From NCBI RefSeq assembly GCF_000297395.2, contig NZ_HF570108.1:4677910-4741909 (forward strand): 64,000 nt of DNA, given 5' to 3'. Source of the DNA: Micromonospora lupini str. Lupac 08 (GTDB taxonomy: Bacteria; Actinomycetota; Actinomycetes; Mycobacteriales; Micromonosporaceae). Made by a program: the position numbers and the translations under genes. Below are positions 50,476 to 59,459 of the stretch, piece after piece. The notes under the pieces are model-generated. The model did no database searches, was not told the DNA's origin, and worked only from the letters and a program-made list of their open reading frames with translations. Within the stretch, counting starts at the first letter, position 1. The number at the start of each line of letters is the position of its first letter.

Positions 50476-51360
50476 CTACCGGAGGCCCCCGACGGACAGT
50501 CCGCCGCGCCAGTGTCGTTGCAGGCTGAAGAACGCGATGACAAGTGGGATCACTGACACGAGCGAGCCCAGGATGATGAGGCTCCACAGCGAGGTGCCTC
50601 CCGAGTTGTTCGCGGAGGCGATCCCCTGCCAGAGGCCGAGGCCGACAGTCACCGGGAAGAGCCGGTTGTCGGAGAGCATGGCCAGGGGCAGGAAGTAGTT
50701 GTTCCACGACGCGACTGCCGAAAGGAGCAGCACGGTCACCACCGCGGGGCGCATCAGCGGAAGGGCGATCTGGAGGAACGTCCGCACCTCTCCCGCGCCG
50801 TCGACCCGCGCCGCGTCGAGAAGCTCGTCGGGCACCGCGTCGCGGGCGTACACGTGCATCAGGTAGACGCCGAACGGGTTGAGCAGCGACGGGAGGATCA
50901 CCGCCCACACCGTGTTCGTCAGGCCGAGCCGGGAGAACATGATGAAGGTGGGGATGACCAGGGCGGTGGCGGGCACCATCAGCGCGCCGAGCACGACGGC
51001 GAAGCTGAAGCGCCGCGCGGCGAACCGGTACTTGGCGAACCCGTAGCCGGCCATGACCGCCAGGACCGTGGCGCCGATCCCGCCGGCGATGGCGTACAGC
51101 GTGGAGTTGAGGATCCACCGCAGGTAGATGCCACCGTCGTAGGTGAAGAGCTGCCTGAGGTTGCCGAGGTAGTCGATCCGGTCGGTGAACCAGAGGGTGT
51201 TGCCGCCACCGAACAGGCCCGGCGCGTCCTTGGAGCTGTTGACGATGACCCACCAGAACGGCACGAGGAAATAGATCACCAGGAAGCCGAGGAGGATCTG
51301 CAGAGGAAGGTAGTGCTGCGGGCGGCGGGCGCCTGCGCGGACGCTGGTTTGGTCGGCCAT
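50476..51360 (-). CDS. Carbohydrate ABC importer permease (MalG type)
   Basis: A 294-residue six-TM permease whose ATG directly follows the TAG of the previous permease (no gap). It contains the EAA loop DELLDAARVDGAGEVRTFLQI and the start YLPLQILLGFLVIYFLVPFWWVIVNSSK. It pairs with the product of 51361-52302. The dehydratase gene follows 48 bp later. No ATPase is encoded nearby. Confidence 0.93.
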   Translation of the reverse strand: MADQTSVRAGARRPQHYLPLQILLGFLVIYFLVPFWWVIVNSSKDAPGLFGGGNTLWFTDRIDYLGNLRQLFTYDGGIYLRWILNSTLYAIAGGIGATVLAVMAGYGFAKYRFAARRFSFAVVLGALMVPATALVIPTFIMFSRLGLTNTVWAVILPSLLNPFGVYLMHVYARDAVPDELLDAARVDGAGEVRTFLQIALPLMRPAVVTVLLLSAVASWNNYFLPLAMLSDNRLFPVTVGLGLWQGIASANNSGGTSLWSLIILGSLVSVIPLVIAFFSLQRHWRGGLSVGGLR

Positions 51361-52302
51361 CTAGAGGAAGCTCCTCCGCTTGCGGGTGAAGAACAGGAAG
51401 GCGTACACGCAGATGAACACGATGCCGCCGAGGGCGAACGAGATCGCCGACCCGTAGTTGAAGTTGGCGAGCGAGAACGCCTGCTGGTACGCGTACATGT
51501 TGGGCGTGAAGTCGGTCCCGATCGTGCCCGCGGCGAGGTAGCGCAGGATCTGCGGTTCGTTGAAGAACTGCAGGGTGCCGATGAGCGAGAAGACCAGGAT
51601 CAGGATCAGCGCGGGGGCGATCAGCGGGATCTTGATGCGCGTCGCGATCTGCCATCGTCCGGCGCCGTCCATCCGCGCGGCCTCGTAGAGCGTCGGGTCG
51701 ACTCCCTGCAACGCCGCGTACAGGATGATCATGTAGTAGCCGGCCCACTGCCAGGTGACGACGTTGAGCAGGCCGTAGAAGATCAGGTCGCTGCCCAGGA
51801 AGTCGGGTGCGGTGGCGCCGAACAGCCCGAAGATGTCGGTGAGCGGGCCGAAGCCCTTGCTGTAGAGGAACCCCCACATCACGGCCCCGATGACCGTCGG
51901 GATCGCGTACGGCAGAAAGATCATGAGACGGGAGAAGCGCGCGAACAGCGTCGTCACCGCGTCCAGGATGAGGGCCAGCACGAGCGCGATGCCGATCTGC
52001 AGCGGGATGGAGACGAGCGAGAAGCGGAGAACGAACCACGCCCCGGACAGGAAGCTCGGGTCGGTGAACGCCTTCACGTAGTTGTCGAAGAGGACGAAGC
52101 TGGTGCCGCCGATCAGCTTCTTCTGAAAGAGACTGAGGTACAACGCGTACGCCAGCGGCGCGATGAGGAACGCCAGGAAGACGACCGCGAACGGCCCGAC
52201 GAAGAGCCACCCCATCAGGTGCTCGCGGAGGTGCACCTTGCCACGGATCTTGGGCGTCTCGTGCTGACGACGCCGTGCGCGCTTCTCGGTCAGGAGTGTC
52301 AT
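51361..52302 (-). CDS. Carbohydrate ABC importer permease (MalF type)
   Basis: A 313-residue permease with a charged cytoplasmic N-terminus (KRARRRQHETPKIRGKVHLRE), six TM helices and the EAA loop PTLYEAARMDGAGRWQIATRI. It is the first permease of the pentose/oligosaccharide importer and is separated from the binding-protein gene by a 34-bp perfect palindrome. Confidence 0.93.
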   Translation of the reverse strand: MTLLTEKRARRRQHETPKIRGKVHLREHLMGWLFVGPFAVVFLAFLIAPLAYALYLSLFQKKLIGGTSFVLFDNYVKAFTDPSFLSGAWFVLRFSLVSIPLQIGIALVLALILDAVTTLFARFSRLMIFLPYAIPTVIGAVMWGFLYSKGFGPLTDIFGLFGATAPDFLGSDLIFYGLLNVVTWQWAGYYMIILYAALQGVDPTLYEAARMDGAGRWQIATRIKIPLIAPALILILVFSLIGTLQFFNEPQILRYLAAGTIGTDFTPNMYAYQQAFSLANFNYGSAISFALGGIVFICVYAFLFFTRKRRSFL

Positions 52303-52338
52303 CTTTGGTCTCCGGGACGTGGACGCTGAGGGGGTCGT

Positions 52339-52372
52339 GGGTGGGCCGCGCCGGCGCCGGCGCGGCCCACCC
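52339..52372 (-). other. Perfect 34-bp intercistronic palindrome after the solute-binding-protein gene
   Basis: GGGTGGGCCGCGCCGGC (52339-52355) is followed directly by its exact inverse complement (52356-52372), beginning 6 nt after the binding-protein stop. The transcript would form an extremely stable hairpin, suited to stabilising the upstream message or partly terminating before the permeases. Confidence 0.75.
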
Positions 52373-52378
52373 CTCCGG

Positions 52379-53719
52379 TCACTGAACGGTGAAGCCCTGT
52401 TCCTTGGCGTACTTCGCCACGTCCTCCTGGAGCTTGTCGGCAGCCTGGGAACCGGTGACCGAGCCCTTGATGACCTCGCTGACCTGCTTCGTCATGGCGT
52501 CGAGGTAGTACTGGCCGAAGGGCGCGTAGGCGACACCCTTGTAGGCCTCGGCGGCGGGAAGGTAGACCTCCTTGTTCGCCTGCTGGCCGTCGAAGAACGC
52601 CACCTTCAGGTCGGCGAACGCCGGATCCTTGAGCGCCGTGAGGTTCAGCGGGAAGATGATCTGGTTGGTCCAGCCGTCGGTGAGTGACTCCTTGTCGGCG
52701 TAGAGCCCGTAGGCGACCTTCGCCGCCAGCTCCGGCTTCTTCGCCTGCTTGGTCACGGAGAAGGCCGACCCACCCCAGTTGACCTGCACCGGGTTGGCCG
52801 GATCCCACTGCGGCAGCGGCGCCACCGCGAACTTGCCGGTGTCCTGGCCCTTACCGACACCCGCGCCGGTGAGGTAGCCGGGCGCCCAGGCCGCCGAGAT
52901 GTACGTCGCGTACTTGCCGTTGATCACGCCGGAGATGTACTCCGGGGTGAACTGGTCCTGCGTGCCGACCAGGCCCTTCTTGGCGAGGCCGCCCCAGTAG
53001 TCCAGCACGTCCTTGGACGCCTGGTCGTTGAGCTTCACGCCTATCGACTTCGGCTGCGCCGGATCGAAGGTGAAGGGCGAAGCGCCCTTCTGGATCTGCA
53101 GCGCCATCAGGACCGCCGGGACGTTCGCGCCGAGGTCGCCGAAGAGCGGGCCGCCGGCGTCCTTCACCTTCTGTGCGGCCTGCTCGTACTCGGCCCAGGT
53201 CTTCGGCGGGGTGATCTTGTACTTGTCGAAGATGTCCTTGCGGTAGATCATGCCCATCGGACCACCGTCGACAGGTACGCCGTAGACCGCGTCGCCTACC
53301 GACACGTCCTTCCAGGCGCCCTCGCCGTAGTTGGCCTTCACCGCGTCGTAGCCGTACTGCTTGATGTCGACGAGCGCGCCCTGGATCTGGAACGTCGGGA
53401 TCCGGTCCGCCTCGACCATGATCACGTCGGGCGCCCCGGTGCCCGCCGAGATGGCCGTCTGGAACTTGTCGTACTCGTCGCCGCCCTGCCCGACGTTGGT
53501 CCAGCAGACCTGCACGTCGTCGTGCTGCTTGTTGAAGTTGTCCACGACGAGCTGGGTGTTGGGGTACCAGCCCCACATCGTCACGACCGGCACGTTCTGC
53601 TTCGTGATGGTGTTCGTGCAGTTGCTCGCGTCGCTGCCGCCCTCGTCGGAGGAGCAGGCGACCAGGCCGCTCCCGGCCGCGAGCATGGCCACCGTGGCGA
53701 GTAAGCGTCTTCTCTTCAT
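52379..53719 (-). CDS. Extracellular solute-binding lipoprotein of sugar ABC importer
   Basis: ATG 53719 gives 446 residues with an RR-containing lipoprotein signal (KRRRLLATVAMLAAGSGLVACSS). Family-1 motifs include PVVTMWGWYPNTQLVVDNFNKQHDDVQVCW, GAPDVIMVEADRIPTFQIQGALVDI, YGVPVDGGPMGMIYRKDIFDKY and WDPANPVQVNWGGSAFSVTKQAKKPELAAKVAYGLY. Two Cys residues (NCTN and QVCW) may form a disulfide. It feeds the two permeases that follow. Neighbouring arabinofuranosidase and pentonate genes suggest arabinose- or xylose-containing ligands. Confidence 0.93.
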   Translation of the reverse strand: MKRRRLLATVAMLAAGSGLVACSSDEGGSDASNCTNTITKQNVPVVTMWGWYPNTQLVVDNFNKQHDDVQVCWTNVGQGGDEYDKFQTAISAGTGAPDVIMVEADRIPTFQIQGALVDIKQYGYDAVKANYGEGAWKDVSVGDAVYGVPVDGGPMGMIYRKDIFDKYKITPPKTWAEYEQAAQKVKDAGGPLFGDLGANVPAVLMALQIQKGASPFTFDPAQPKSIGVKLNDQASKDVLDYWGGLAKKGLVGTQDQFTPEYISGVINGKYATYISAAWAPGYLTGAGVGKGQDTGKFAVAPLPQWDPANPVQVNWGGSAFSVTKQAKKPELAAKVAYGLYADKESLTDGWTNQIIFPLNLTALKDPAFADLKVAFFDGQQANKEVYLPAAEAYKGVAYAPFGQYYLDAMTKQVSEVIKGSVTGSQAADKLQEDVAKYAKEQGFTVQ

Positions 53720-53773
53720 TGAGATTGGTTCCCTTCGGAGGTGGCGGTGCAGAGGCATCCATGCGCCGGCGGG

Positions 53774-53809
53774 CGCCACCGGGGCAGGAGACCCCTGCTC
53801 CCGGTGGCG
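53774..53809 (-). terminator. Hairpin between esterase and solute-binding-protein genes
   Basis: CGCCACCGGG (53774-53783) pairs with CCCGGTGGCG (53800-53809), extended by GCAG/CTGC across one bulge, with a 7-nt loop. Located 18 bp after the esterase stop, it may end the esterase transcript or act as an attenuator. Confidence 0.55.
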
Positions 53810-53826
53810 TCGCGGGGTAGGGGCTC

Positions 53827-56001
53827 CTAGCGCTTGAACAGACGCGGAGCCAGGTCGATGAGGTTCTTCTGCCACACGTCCCAGCCGTGCGGCCCGGGTG
53901 TGACGCCGTCGAACTCGTAGCGGATACCGAGGGTGTCCAACGTGGTCAGCGACGCCAGGAAGCTCGGGTAGACGAAGTCGGTCCGGTCGCCCACGTACAG
54001 GCGCAGCATCTTCGTCCCGTTGTTGATCGCGGCCACGTCGACGCCGGTGCCGCTGCCGAATCCGGCCGAGAGGGCCGCGACGTACGCGAACTCCCCCGGG
54101 TAGGCCCGCAGGACGCCAAGCGCCTGCCCGCCGCCCATCGACAGGCCGGCGAGGGCCTGCTGGGACGGATCGCTGGAGATGTGGTAGCGGGCACGGGCCA
54201 TCGGCACGATGTTCTCCAACAGCTCCCGGTTGAAGTTCGACGAGTTGCCGTTGCCCATCACGACGACCATGGGCGTGAGGTCGCCGTCGAGGAACTGGTT
54301 GTCGAGGATCTGCTTGGCACGGCCCATCTCGACCCAGTCGGTGTAGCTCTGGCCGCTGCCGTGCTGGAGATAGAGGACGGGGTACGGCTGTGCCCGATTC
54401 GGGTCGTACCCGGGTGGGGTCCACACCAGCGCGGTGCGGTCCTGACCGGCCACGGTGCTCGGGTAGGTCATGCTCTCGACGGTTCCGCCCCGACCGGCGG
54501 GCACGTCCGACAGCAGTCGGGCGCCCGGTCCCGGGAGGAGGAAGGTGCTCCACATCGGTTCGGAGGTCACAGTGGTCGGGTTCGAGGTGTCCTTGACCGC
54601 GACCCGGTCCACGATCAGCCGGTAGTAGTAGAACCAGGGCTTCAGCGGGCCGATTGTCGCCCGCCACCGGTCGCCGTCCCGCGTCAGCGGCACGCGCAGC
54701 CAACTGCCGCCCGGCGCGATGTTGGCCCACACCGTGACGTGCTGGGCATTCGTGAACTCGGTGGTGGTCTCGAAGGTGACGAACCCGCCCTCGCTGACGA
54801 ACGGCGTCGGCGTGGTGCCGGCCGGCGGCGGGGTGAACTCCCGCCGCAACGGCTGGTGACCGGGGCTGGGCCGGTGGTCGGACACGTGCTGGAACAGCCG
54901 CGGCAGGAAGTCGGCCAGGTTCTCCTGCCAGGTGGTCCAGTTCGCGCCGCCGTCGGGGTTGACCCCGTCGAACTCGAACCGGACATCGGCTCGGTCCAGC
55001 GCCTTCATCAGCCGGTAGGTGGGGTTGTACGCGGGATCGGTGACGTTGCCCGTGTAGAGGCGCAGCAGCTTGACGCCGCGGTTGGTCGCCGTGGCGTGCT
55101 TCCGGTCGATCGCCGGCGCCGACGTGCCCGAGAACGATCCGACGTAACCGAACTGACCAGGCTTGGCGAGCGCGGCCCGCAGCGCCTGCGTGCCACCGTC
55201 GGCCACTCCCGCGATCGCCTGGTGTGCCGGATCGCGGAGGACCCGGTAGGTGTCGGCGACCGCCTTCCGGAGGTCCGTCAACTGCCTGTCGTCGGCATCG
55301 CTGAGCACGACCACCATCGGGCGCATGGCGCCGGCGGCCGAGAGGTTGTCGAGGATCTGCTTGGACCGACCGAGGTCGAGCCAGTCGGTGGCGGCAGCAC
55401 CGGCGCCCGACTGGAGGAAGAGGGCGGGGTATCCCTTCGGTCCCTTGGCCGCGTATCCCGGCGGCGTCCAGACCAGGGCGGACTGCTGAGCGCCGCCGGT
55501 CCGGTAGGTGAGCGTCCCGATCGCACCGCCGGTGCCGGCGGGCGCGTCGACCAGCCAGCGCGCCGAGTCACCCGCGACCAGGAAGGTGCTCAGGAGCGGG
55601 TGGGACGCGACGCTCGTGCTGTTCGTCGGGTCCTTGATGGTCTTGGTGTCGTCGGCGGTGAGCTGGTAGTGGTAAAGCCCCGGCGCGAGCGCGCCGAGCA
55701 CACCTGACCACACGTCGCCGCGACGGGTCAGACCGAATTCCGCCCAGGTGGCGGACGGACCGAAGTTGCCCTCGACGACTACCTGCGAGACGGTGCCCAG
55801 CTTCTCCTGGACGTACGCCGCCGGAACGGTGAACGAGGCGTAGCGGTCCTGGGAGACGTCCAGCCACGGCGTGTCGGCCGCCGCGGGTTGCGGGGCGAGC
55901 AGGGCCGCCGCGAGGGCGATGACTACGGCCGTGAACGCCGCCGAGACCCGCCGGCGTACGCCCGGACGGCGTAAGCGCCCGTGATAATGTTCGGTTGTCA
56001 C
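53827..56001 (-). CDS. Secreted two-lobed esterase (tandem esterase units, first unit lacking catalytic residues)
   Basis: The start used is GTG 56001. The 724-residue precursor has a signal peptide (AAFTAVVIALAAALLAPQPAAA). Each half consists of an N-terminal beta-sandwich (CBM48/E-set-like, LYHYQLTADD and FYYYRLIVDR) and a Fes/CE1-type alpha/beta-hydrolase unit (ALVWTPPGY, ILDN, PMVVV). The second half is intact: nucleophile AGLSMGGGQAL and terminal His in TPGPHGWDVWQKNL. In the first half these read AGVADGGTQAL (Ser to Ala) and PDGGANWTTWQENL (His to Ala), so that unit should be inactive. Relatives are feruloyl or acetylxylan esterases. It lies between the LacI gene and the importer. Confidence 0.88.
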   Translation of the reverse strand: MTTEHYHGRLRRPGVRRRVSAAFTAVVIALAAALLAPQPAAADTPWLDVSQDRYASFTVPAAYVQEKLGTVSQVVVEGNFGPSATWAEFGLTRRGDVWSGVLGALAPGLYHYQLTADDTKTIKDPTNSTSVASHPLLSTFLVAGDSARWLVDAPAGTGGAIGTLTYRTGGAQQSALVWTPPGYAAKGPKGYPALFLQSGAGAAATDWLDLGRSKQILDNLSAAGAMRPMVVVLSDADDRQLTDLRKAVADTYRVLRDPAHQAIAGVADGGTQALRAALAKPGQFGYVGSFSGTSAPAIDRKHATATNRGVKLLRLYTGNVTDPAYNPTYRLMKALDRADVRFEFDGVNPDGGANWTTWQENLADFLPRLFQHVSDHRPSPGHQPLRREFTPPPAGTTPTPFVSEGGFVTFETTTEFTNAQHVTVWANIAPGGSWLRVPLTRDGDRWRATIGPLKPWFYYYRLIVDRVAVKDTSNPTTVTSEPMWSTFLLPGPGARLLSDVPAGRGGTVESMTYPSTVAGQDRTALVWTPPGYDPNRAQPYPVLYLQHGSGQSYTDWVEMGRAKQILDNQFLDGDLTPMVVVMGNGNSSNFNRELLENIVPMARARYHISSDPSQQALAGLSMGGGQALGVLRAYPGEFAYVAALSAGFGSGTGVDVAAINNGTKMLRLYVGDRTDFVYPSFLASLTTLDTLGIRYEFDGVTPGPHGWDVWQKNLIDLAPRLFKR

Positions 56002-56123
56002 GCTCCACTCCTTTCATGTGCCGGCAGCGGATGCGACCCGCTGGCCGGCTCAACTCATCGGTGGATCTCGCCGTGCGTGGTGCGTGCACCTCCTTCCCGC
56101 TCCTGCCACGGGTGCGAAAGTTC

Positions 56124-57146
56124 TCACGGTCGTGCCGCGCTCGTCGGTGCTGCGGTCGAACCGCGGACCACGAGGCTGGTCGGAAGCACTATCTGGTGGG
56201 GGTCGTCCCACTCGCCGGTCACCAGTGACTTGAGCATCCGCGCGGCTTCGTACCCGAGCTGGTACATCGACTGGTCCACTGTGGTCAGACCCGGCTCGGT
56301 CAGCGCCGCCTCCGGGATGTTGTCGAACCCGACGACGGACAGGTCCCCGGGGACGGAGAGCCCCATCTCCCTGGCGACCTCCAGGACCTTGAGGGCCATC
56401 CCGTCGCTCGCCGCGAAGATCGCCGACGGCGGGTCCGCGCGTTGCAGCAGGGCACGCGCCAACGGAGCTGCCGACTCGGGGTTGAAATCCCCCCTGCCGA
56501 TCAACGTCGGGTCGACCGGGACGCCGGCCGTGGTCAGCGCGGCCCGGTAGCCCTCCTCACGCGACCACGCCGAGGCCAGGCTGTCGCGGCCCGCGATGAA
56601 CCCGATGCGCCGATGACCCAGGCCGAGCAGGTGCTCGACAGCGGTGGTGGCGCCCACGAGGTTGTCGGCCGTGACCGAGGGCGCCGTCGAACCTCGCACC
56701 GGGTCGATGGCCACGACGGGTGTCCGGCTGCGCACCTCGCCCCAGGGCGTGACGACGATGCATCCATCGGTGAGCGTGCCCGACAGCCGGGTCAGATGCC
56801 GCTGCTCCCAGCCCTCCGAGTACGACCCGTAGAGGTCGCTGTTGGCGTAGATGATGAGGTCGAAGCCCGAGCGACTCAGAGCCTTCATGACCCCCTTGAG
56901 CACCTCCGCCGTGTACGACTGGAAGCTGTGCGCCACGAGGCCCAGAACATTGGTGCGGCTGCGCCGGAGGCTCGACGCCACCAGGCTCGACTCGTAGCCG
57001 AGCTGCTCGATCGCGGTCCGCACCTGGGCGATCGTGCCGGCGCTGACGCCGTAGTGCCCGTTGACGACGCGCGAGACGGTGGCGGTGGAAACGCCGGCGA
57101 CCCGGGCGACATCACTCATCGTCACCGGCGCATTGGCTTCTATCAT
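56124..57146 (-). CDS. LacI-family repressor of the arabinoxylan genes
   Basis: ATG 57146 follows AGAGAGAGCGGC. The 340-residue protein has the LacI HTH VTMSDVARVAGVSTATVSRVVNGHYGVSAGTIAQVRTAIEQLGYESSLVASSLR and a sugar-sensor domain (VLGLVAHSFQSYTAEVLKGVMKALSRSGFDLIIYANSD; LSVVGFDNIPEAALTEPGLTTVDQSMYQLG). It is divergent from the GH51 gene. CGTTAYCGGTAACG-like sites lie close to both promoters, so it probably represses itself and the arabinofuranosidase, and perhaps the esterase gene 122 bp downstream. Confidence 0.92.
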   Translation of the reverse strand: MIEANAPVTMSDVARVAGVSTATVSRVVNGHYGVSAGTIAQVRTAIEQLGYESSLVASSLRRSRTNVLGLVAHSFQSYTAEVLKGVMKALSRSGFDLIIYANSDLYGSYSEGWEQRHLTRLSGTLTDGCIVVTPWGEVRSRTPVVAIDPVRGSTAPSVTADNLVGATTAVEHLLGLGHRRIGFIAGRDSLASAWSREEGYRAALTTAGVPVDPTLIGRGDFNPESAAPLARALLQRADPPSAIFAASDGMALKVLEVAREMGLSVPGDLSVVGFDNIPEAALTEPGLTTVDQSMYQLGYEAARMLKSLVTGEWDDPHQIVLPTSLVVRGSTAAPTSAARP

Positions 57147-57728
57147 GCCGCTCTCTCTGGACTGCAATCGTTATCGGTTACGTTTCCAGGATGTTGCCAA
57201 CGTAACGGACGACGATTACGAACACAAGACTCCTTCACCCGCACGCGAAGGCCGATCGGAAGGTCCTAACGGGACGTTCGCAGGGTGGACTTCCCGACTC
57301 GGTAACCGATGCGCAGAAGGCGAACGGTTGCCACTCCCGGCGGCCTGAGTGGATCGCCAATTCGCCTTGGCTCCACCCGATGACGACGTCGGGAACCATT
57401 CCCGGCCGCCGATGACCGATCACGACGCCGGAACGAGCGCGGGGCAGGCGACCCCCGCGTCGGTGCGCAGCCGCCCGACGCGAACATTGGTCACGGCCAC
57501 CGTGTTCCCTGCCGCAAACGTGATCGGTAACGTTTACATAGATCGACAACGTAATCGACGATCATGGCGATGTCCAGAGCTCGCACCGACCCACCACCCC
57601 TCGGTCCCGGCACCGCGATCCAGATCCCGACGTCGGGAACCCCAAGCGAAGGAGCCCGCCCTGAACACCCACCCCCACCTCGCCGCGCTGCCGGTCCGAC
57701 CCCGTCACCACCAGCAGGGAGGGCTGTC
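57147..57728. promoter_or_regulatory. 582-bp control region with LacI operators between LacI and GH51 genes
   Basis: No gene is seen. On the LacI side, CGTTATCGGTTACG (57169-57182) and GTTGCCAACGTAAC (57193-57206) lie within the leader and promoter. On the GH51 side, AAACGTGATCGGTAACGTTT (57516-57535) is a 20-bp palindrome with 8 of 10 paired positions, directly followed by a TACATA -10-like box and a further half site (ACAACGTAATCG, about 57547-57558). All share a GATCGGTAACG-like core typical of LacI proteins. The middle part (57240-57500) shows nothing recognisable. Confidence 0.7.
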
Positions 57729-59252
57729 GTGAACACCGCGCGCCTGCTCCTGGACCCACGCCGACGCGTCGCGCCGGTGCCCCGCCGGCTCTTCGGCTCG
57801 TTCGTCGAGCACCTGGGCCGCTGTGTCTACGGCGGAATCTACGAGCCGGACCACCCGACCGCCGACGCGGACGGCTTTCGGGGCGACGTCCTCGCGCTCG
57901 TCCGCGAGCTGGGCATCACCACGGTCCGCTACCCGGGCGGCAACTTCGTCTCCTCCTACCGCTGGGAGGACGGCGTCGGCCCGGTCGACAAACGACCGGC
58001 CCGACTCGACCTCGCCTGGCACAGTCTGGAGACGAACGCGTTCGGGCTGGACGAGTTCATGCGCTGGGTCGGCAAGGCCGGCGTCGACCCGATCATGGCG
58101 GTCAACCTCGGCACCCGTGGCACCGCCGAGGCCGTCGACCTGCTGGAGTACGCCAACCACCGCGGTGGGAGTCACCTCGCCGACAAGCGTCGCGACAACG
58201 GTGCCGTCGACCCGTACGGGATCAGGCTGTGGTGCCTGGGCAACGAGATGGACGGCCCGTGGCAGGTGGGTCAGCGGAGCGCGACCGAGTACGGGCGGCT
58301 CGCGGCACAGACCGCGAAGGCCATGCGCCGTTTCGACTCGGACCTCGAACTCGTCGCCTGCGGCTCGTCGTACCTCGGCATGCCGACCTTCGGCAGCTGG
58401 GAGCGCGACGTGCTGACCGAGGCGTACGACGACGTCGACCTGATCTCACTGCACGCCTACTACCAGCCGGTCGACGACGACCTGCCCAGCTTCCTCGCCT
58501 CGGCCGAGGACATGGACACCTACATCGACGCCGTCACCGCCATCGCCGACTCGGTCGGAGCGATCCGCCGGTCGACCAGGAAGATCATGATCGCGTTCGA
58601 CGAGTGGAACGTCTGGTACCAGTCCGCAGCTCCGTCCACCCCGCCGAGTGGGGAGGACTGGCCGGTCGCGCCGCCCCTGCTGGAGGACCACTACAGCGTG
58701 GCCGACGCCGTCGTCGTCGGTGGCCTGCTCATCAGCCTGCTCCGGCACAGCGACCGGGTGACCGCGGCGTGCCAGGCCCAACTGGTGAACGTCATCGCCC
58801 CGATCATGACCGAACCGGGCGGCTCGGCCTGGCGGCAGACCATCTTCCACCCCTTCGCCCGCACGGCCCGGCACGCCCGGGGCGCCGTGCTCGACGTGCT
58901 CCGCGACAGCAGCACGACGACCACCGACCGCTACGGTGTCGTCGACGCGGTCGACGCGGTCTCCACCTGGGACGACAGCACCGGTGAGATGACCGTGTTC
59001 CTCGTCAACCGGGTCCTCGACACTCCGGCCGAGGTGACAGTCGACGTGGCGGGCGCCCAGGTGGGCGGGATCATCGAGTGCGTCACCGTCGGCGGCGCCG
59101 ACCTCGACGCCAGGAACACCGCCGACGGTCCGGACCACGCCGAGCCGCGCACCAACGACACGGCCCGGGGCAGCGGCGCCAGCGTCCAGCTGACGCTTCC
59201 GCAGGCGTCGTGGACCATGCTGCGGCTCCGCGCCACCGACGTGACCCCGTAA
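57729..59252 (+). CDS. abfA: GH51 alpha-L-arabinofuranosidase (intracellular)
   Basis: GTG 57729 follows GGGAGGG; the Pro-rich frame upstream is not coding. The 507-residue protein has no signal peptide. GH51 hallmarks are LFGSFVEHLGRCVYGGIYEP, TTVRYPGGNFVSSYRWEDGVGP, the acid/base in WCLGNEMDGPWQ, HAYYQPV and the nucleophile in IMIAFDEWNVWYQ; a C-terminal jelly roll ends WTMLRLR. It releases L-arabinose from arabino-oligosaccharides after uptake. It is monocistronic with a terminator behind it and an operator palindrome in front for the divergent LacI protein. Confidence 0.95.
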   Translation: MNTARLLLDPRRRVAPVPRRLFGSFVEHLGRCVYGGIYEPDHPTADADGFRGDVLALVRELGITTVRYPGGNFVSSYRWEDGVGPVDKRPARLDLAWHSLETNAFGLDEFMRWVGKAGVDPIMAVNLGTRGTAEAVDLLEYANHRGGSHLADKRRDNGAVDPYGIRLWCLGNEMDGPWQVGQRSATEYGRLAAQTAKAMRRFDSDLELVACGSSYLGMPTFGSWERDVLTEAYDDVDLISLHAYYQPVDDDLPSFLASAEDMDTYIDAVTAIADSVGAIRRSTRKIMIAFDEWNVWYQSAAPSTPPSGEDWPVAPPLLEDHYSVADAVVVGGLLISLLRHSDRVTAACQAQLVNVIAPIMTEPGGSAWRQTIFHPFARTARHARGAVLDVLRDSSTTTTDRYGVVDAVDAVSTWDDSTGEMTVFLVNRVLDTPAEVTVDVAGAQVGGIIECVTVGGADLDARNTADGPDHAEPRTNDTARGSGASVQLTLPQASWTMLRLRATDVTP

Positions 59253-59260
59253 GCCACCCC

Positions 59261-59300
59261 GGCCGCGCTCCCCCTTGTTTTCACCCGGGGGTGCGCGGCC
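59261..59300 (+). terminator. Terminator hairpin after the GH51 gene
   Basis: GGCCGCGC-T-CCCCC (59261-59274) pairs with GGGGG-T-GCGCGGCC (59287-59300) except for one T/T mismatch, with a 12-nt loop, 8 bp after the stop. Confidence 0.75.
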
Positions 59301-59459
59301 GGGACTTTCCCACCAAAGGGAGTACGTCAGCAGATCCGCGAATTGCGACGACGGCCACACCGGGTCGGCAGAATGGGATCTGGAAATCACGCCGACAACC
59401 ATTCGGGCGTGCTTCGGCGACGCCGGTCGCGGAGTACCGCGAGAGAGCGGCGGACGCGA

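Noticed and set aside
48620-52210. A 1196-codon open frame across the importer and dehydratase genes
   Set aside because: Composition is that of a frame-shifted GC-rich gene; it spans three well-supported genes and matches no family.
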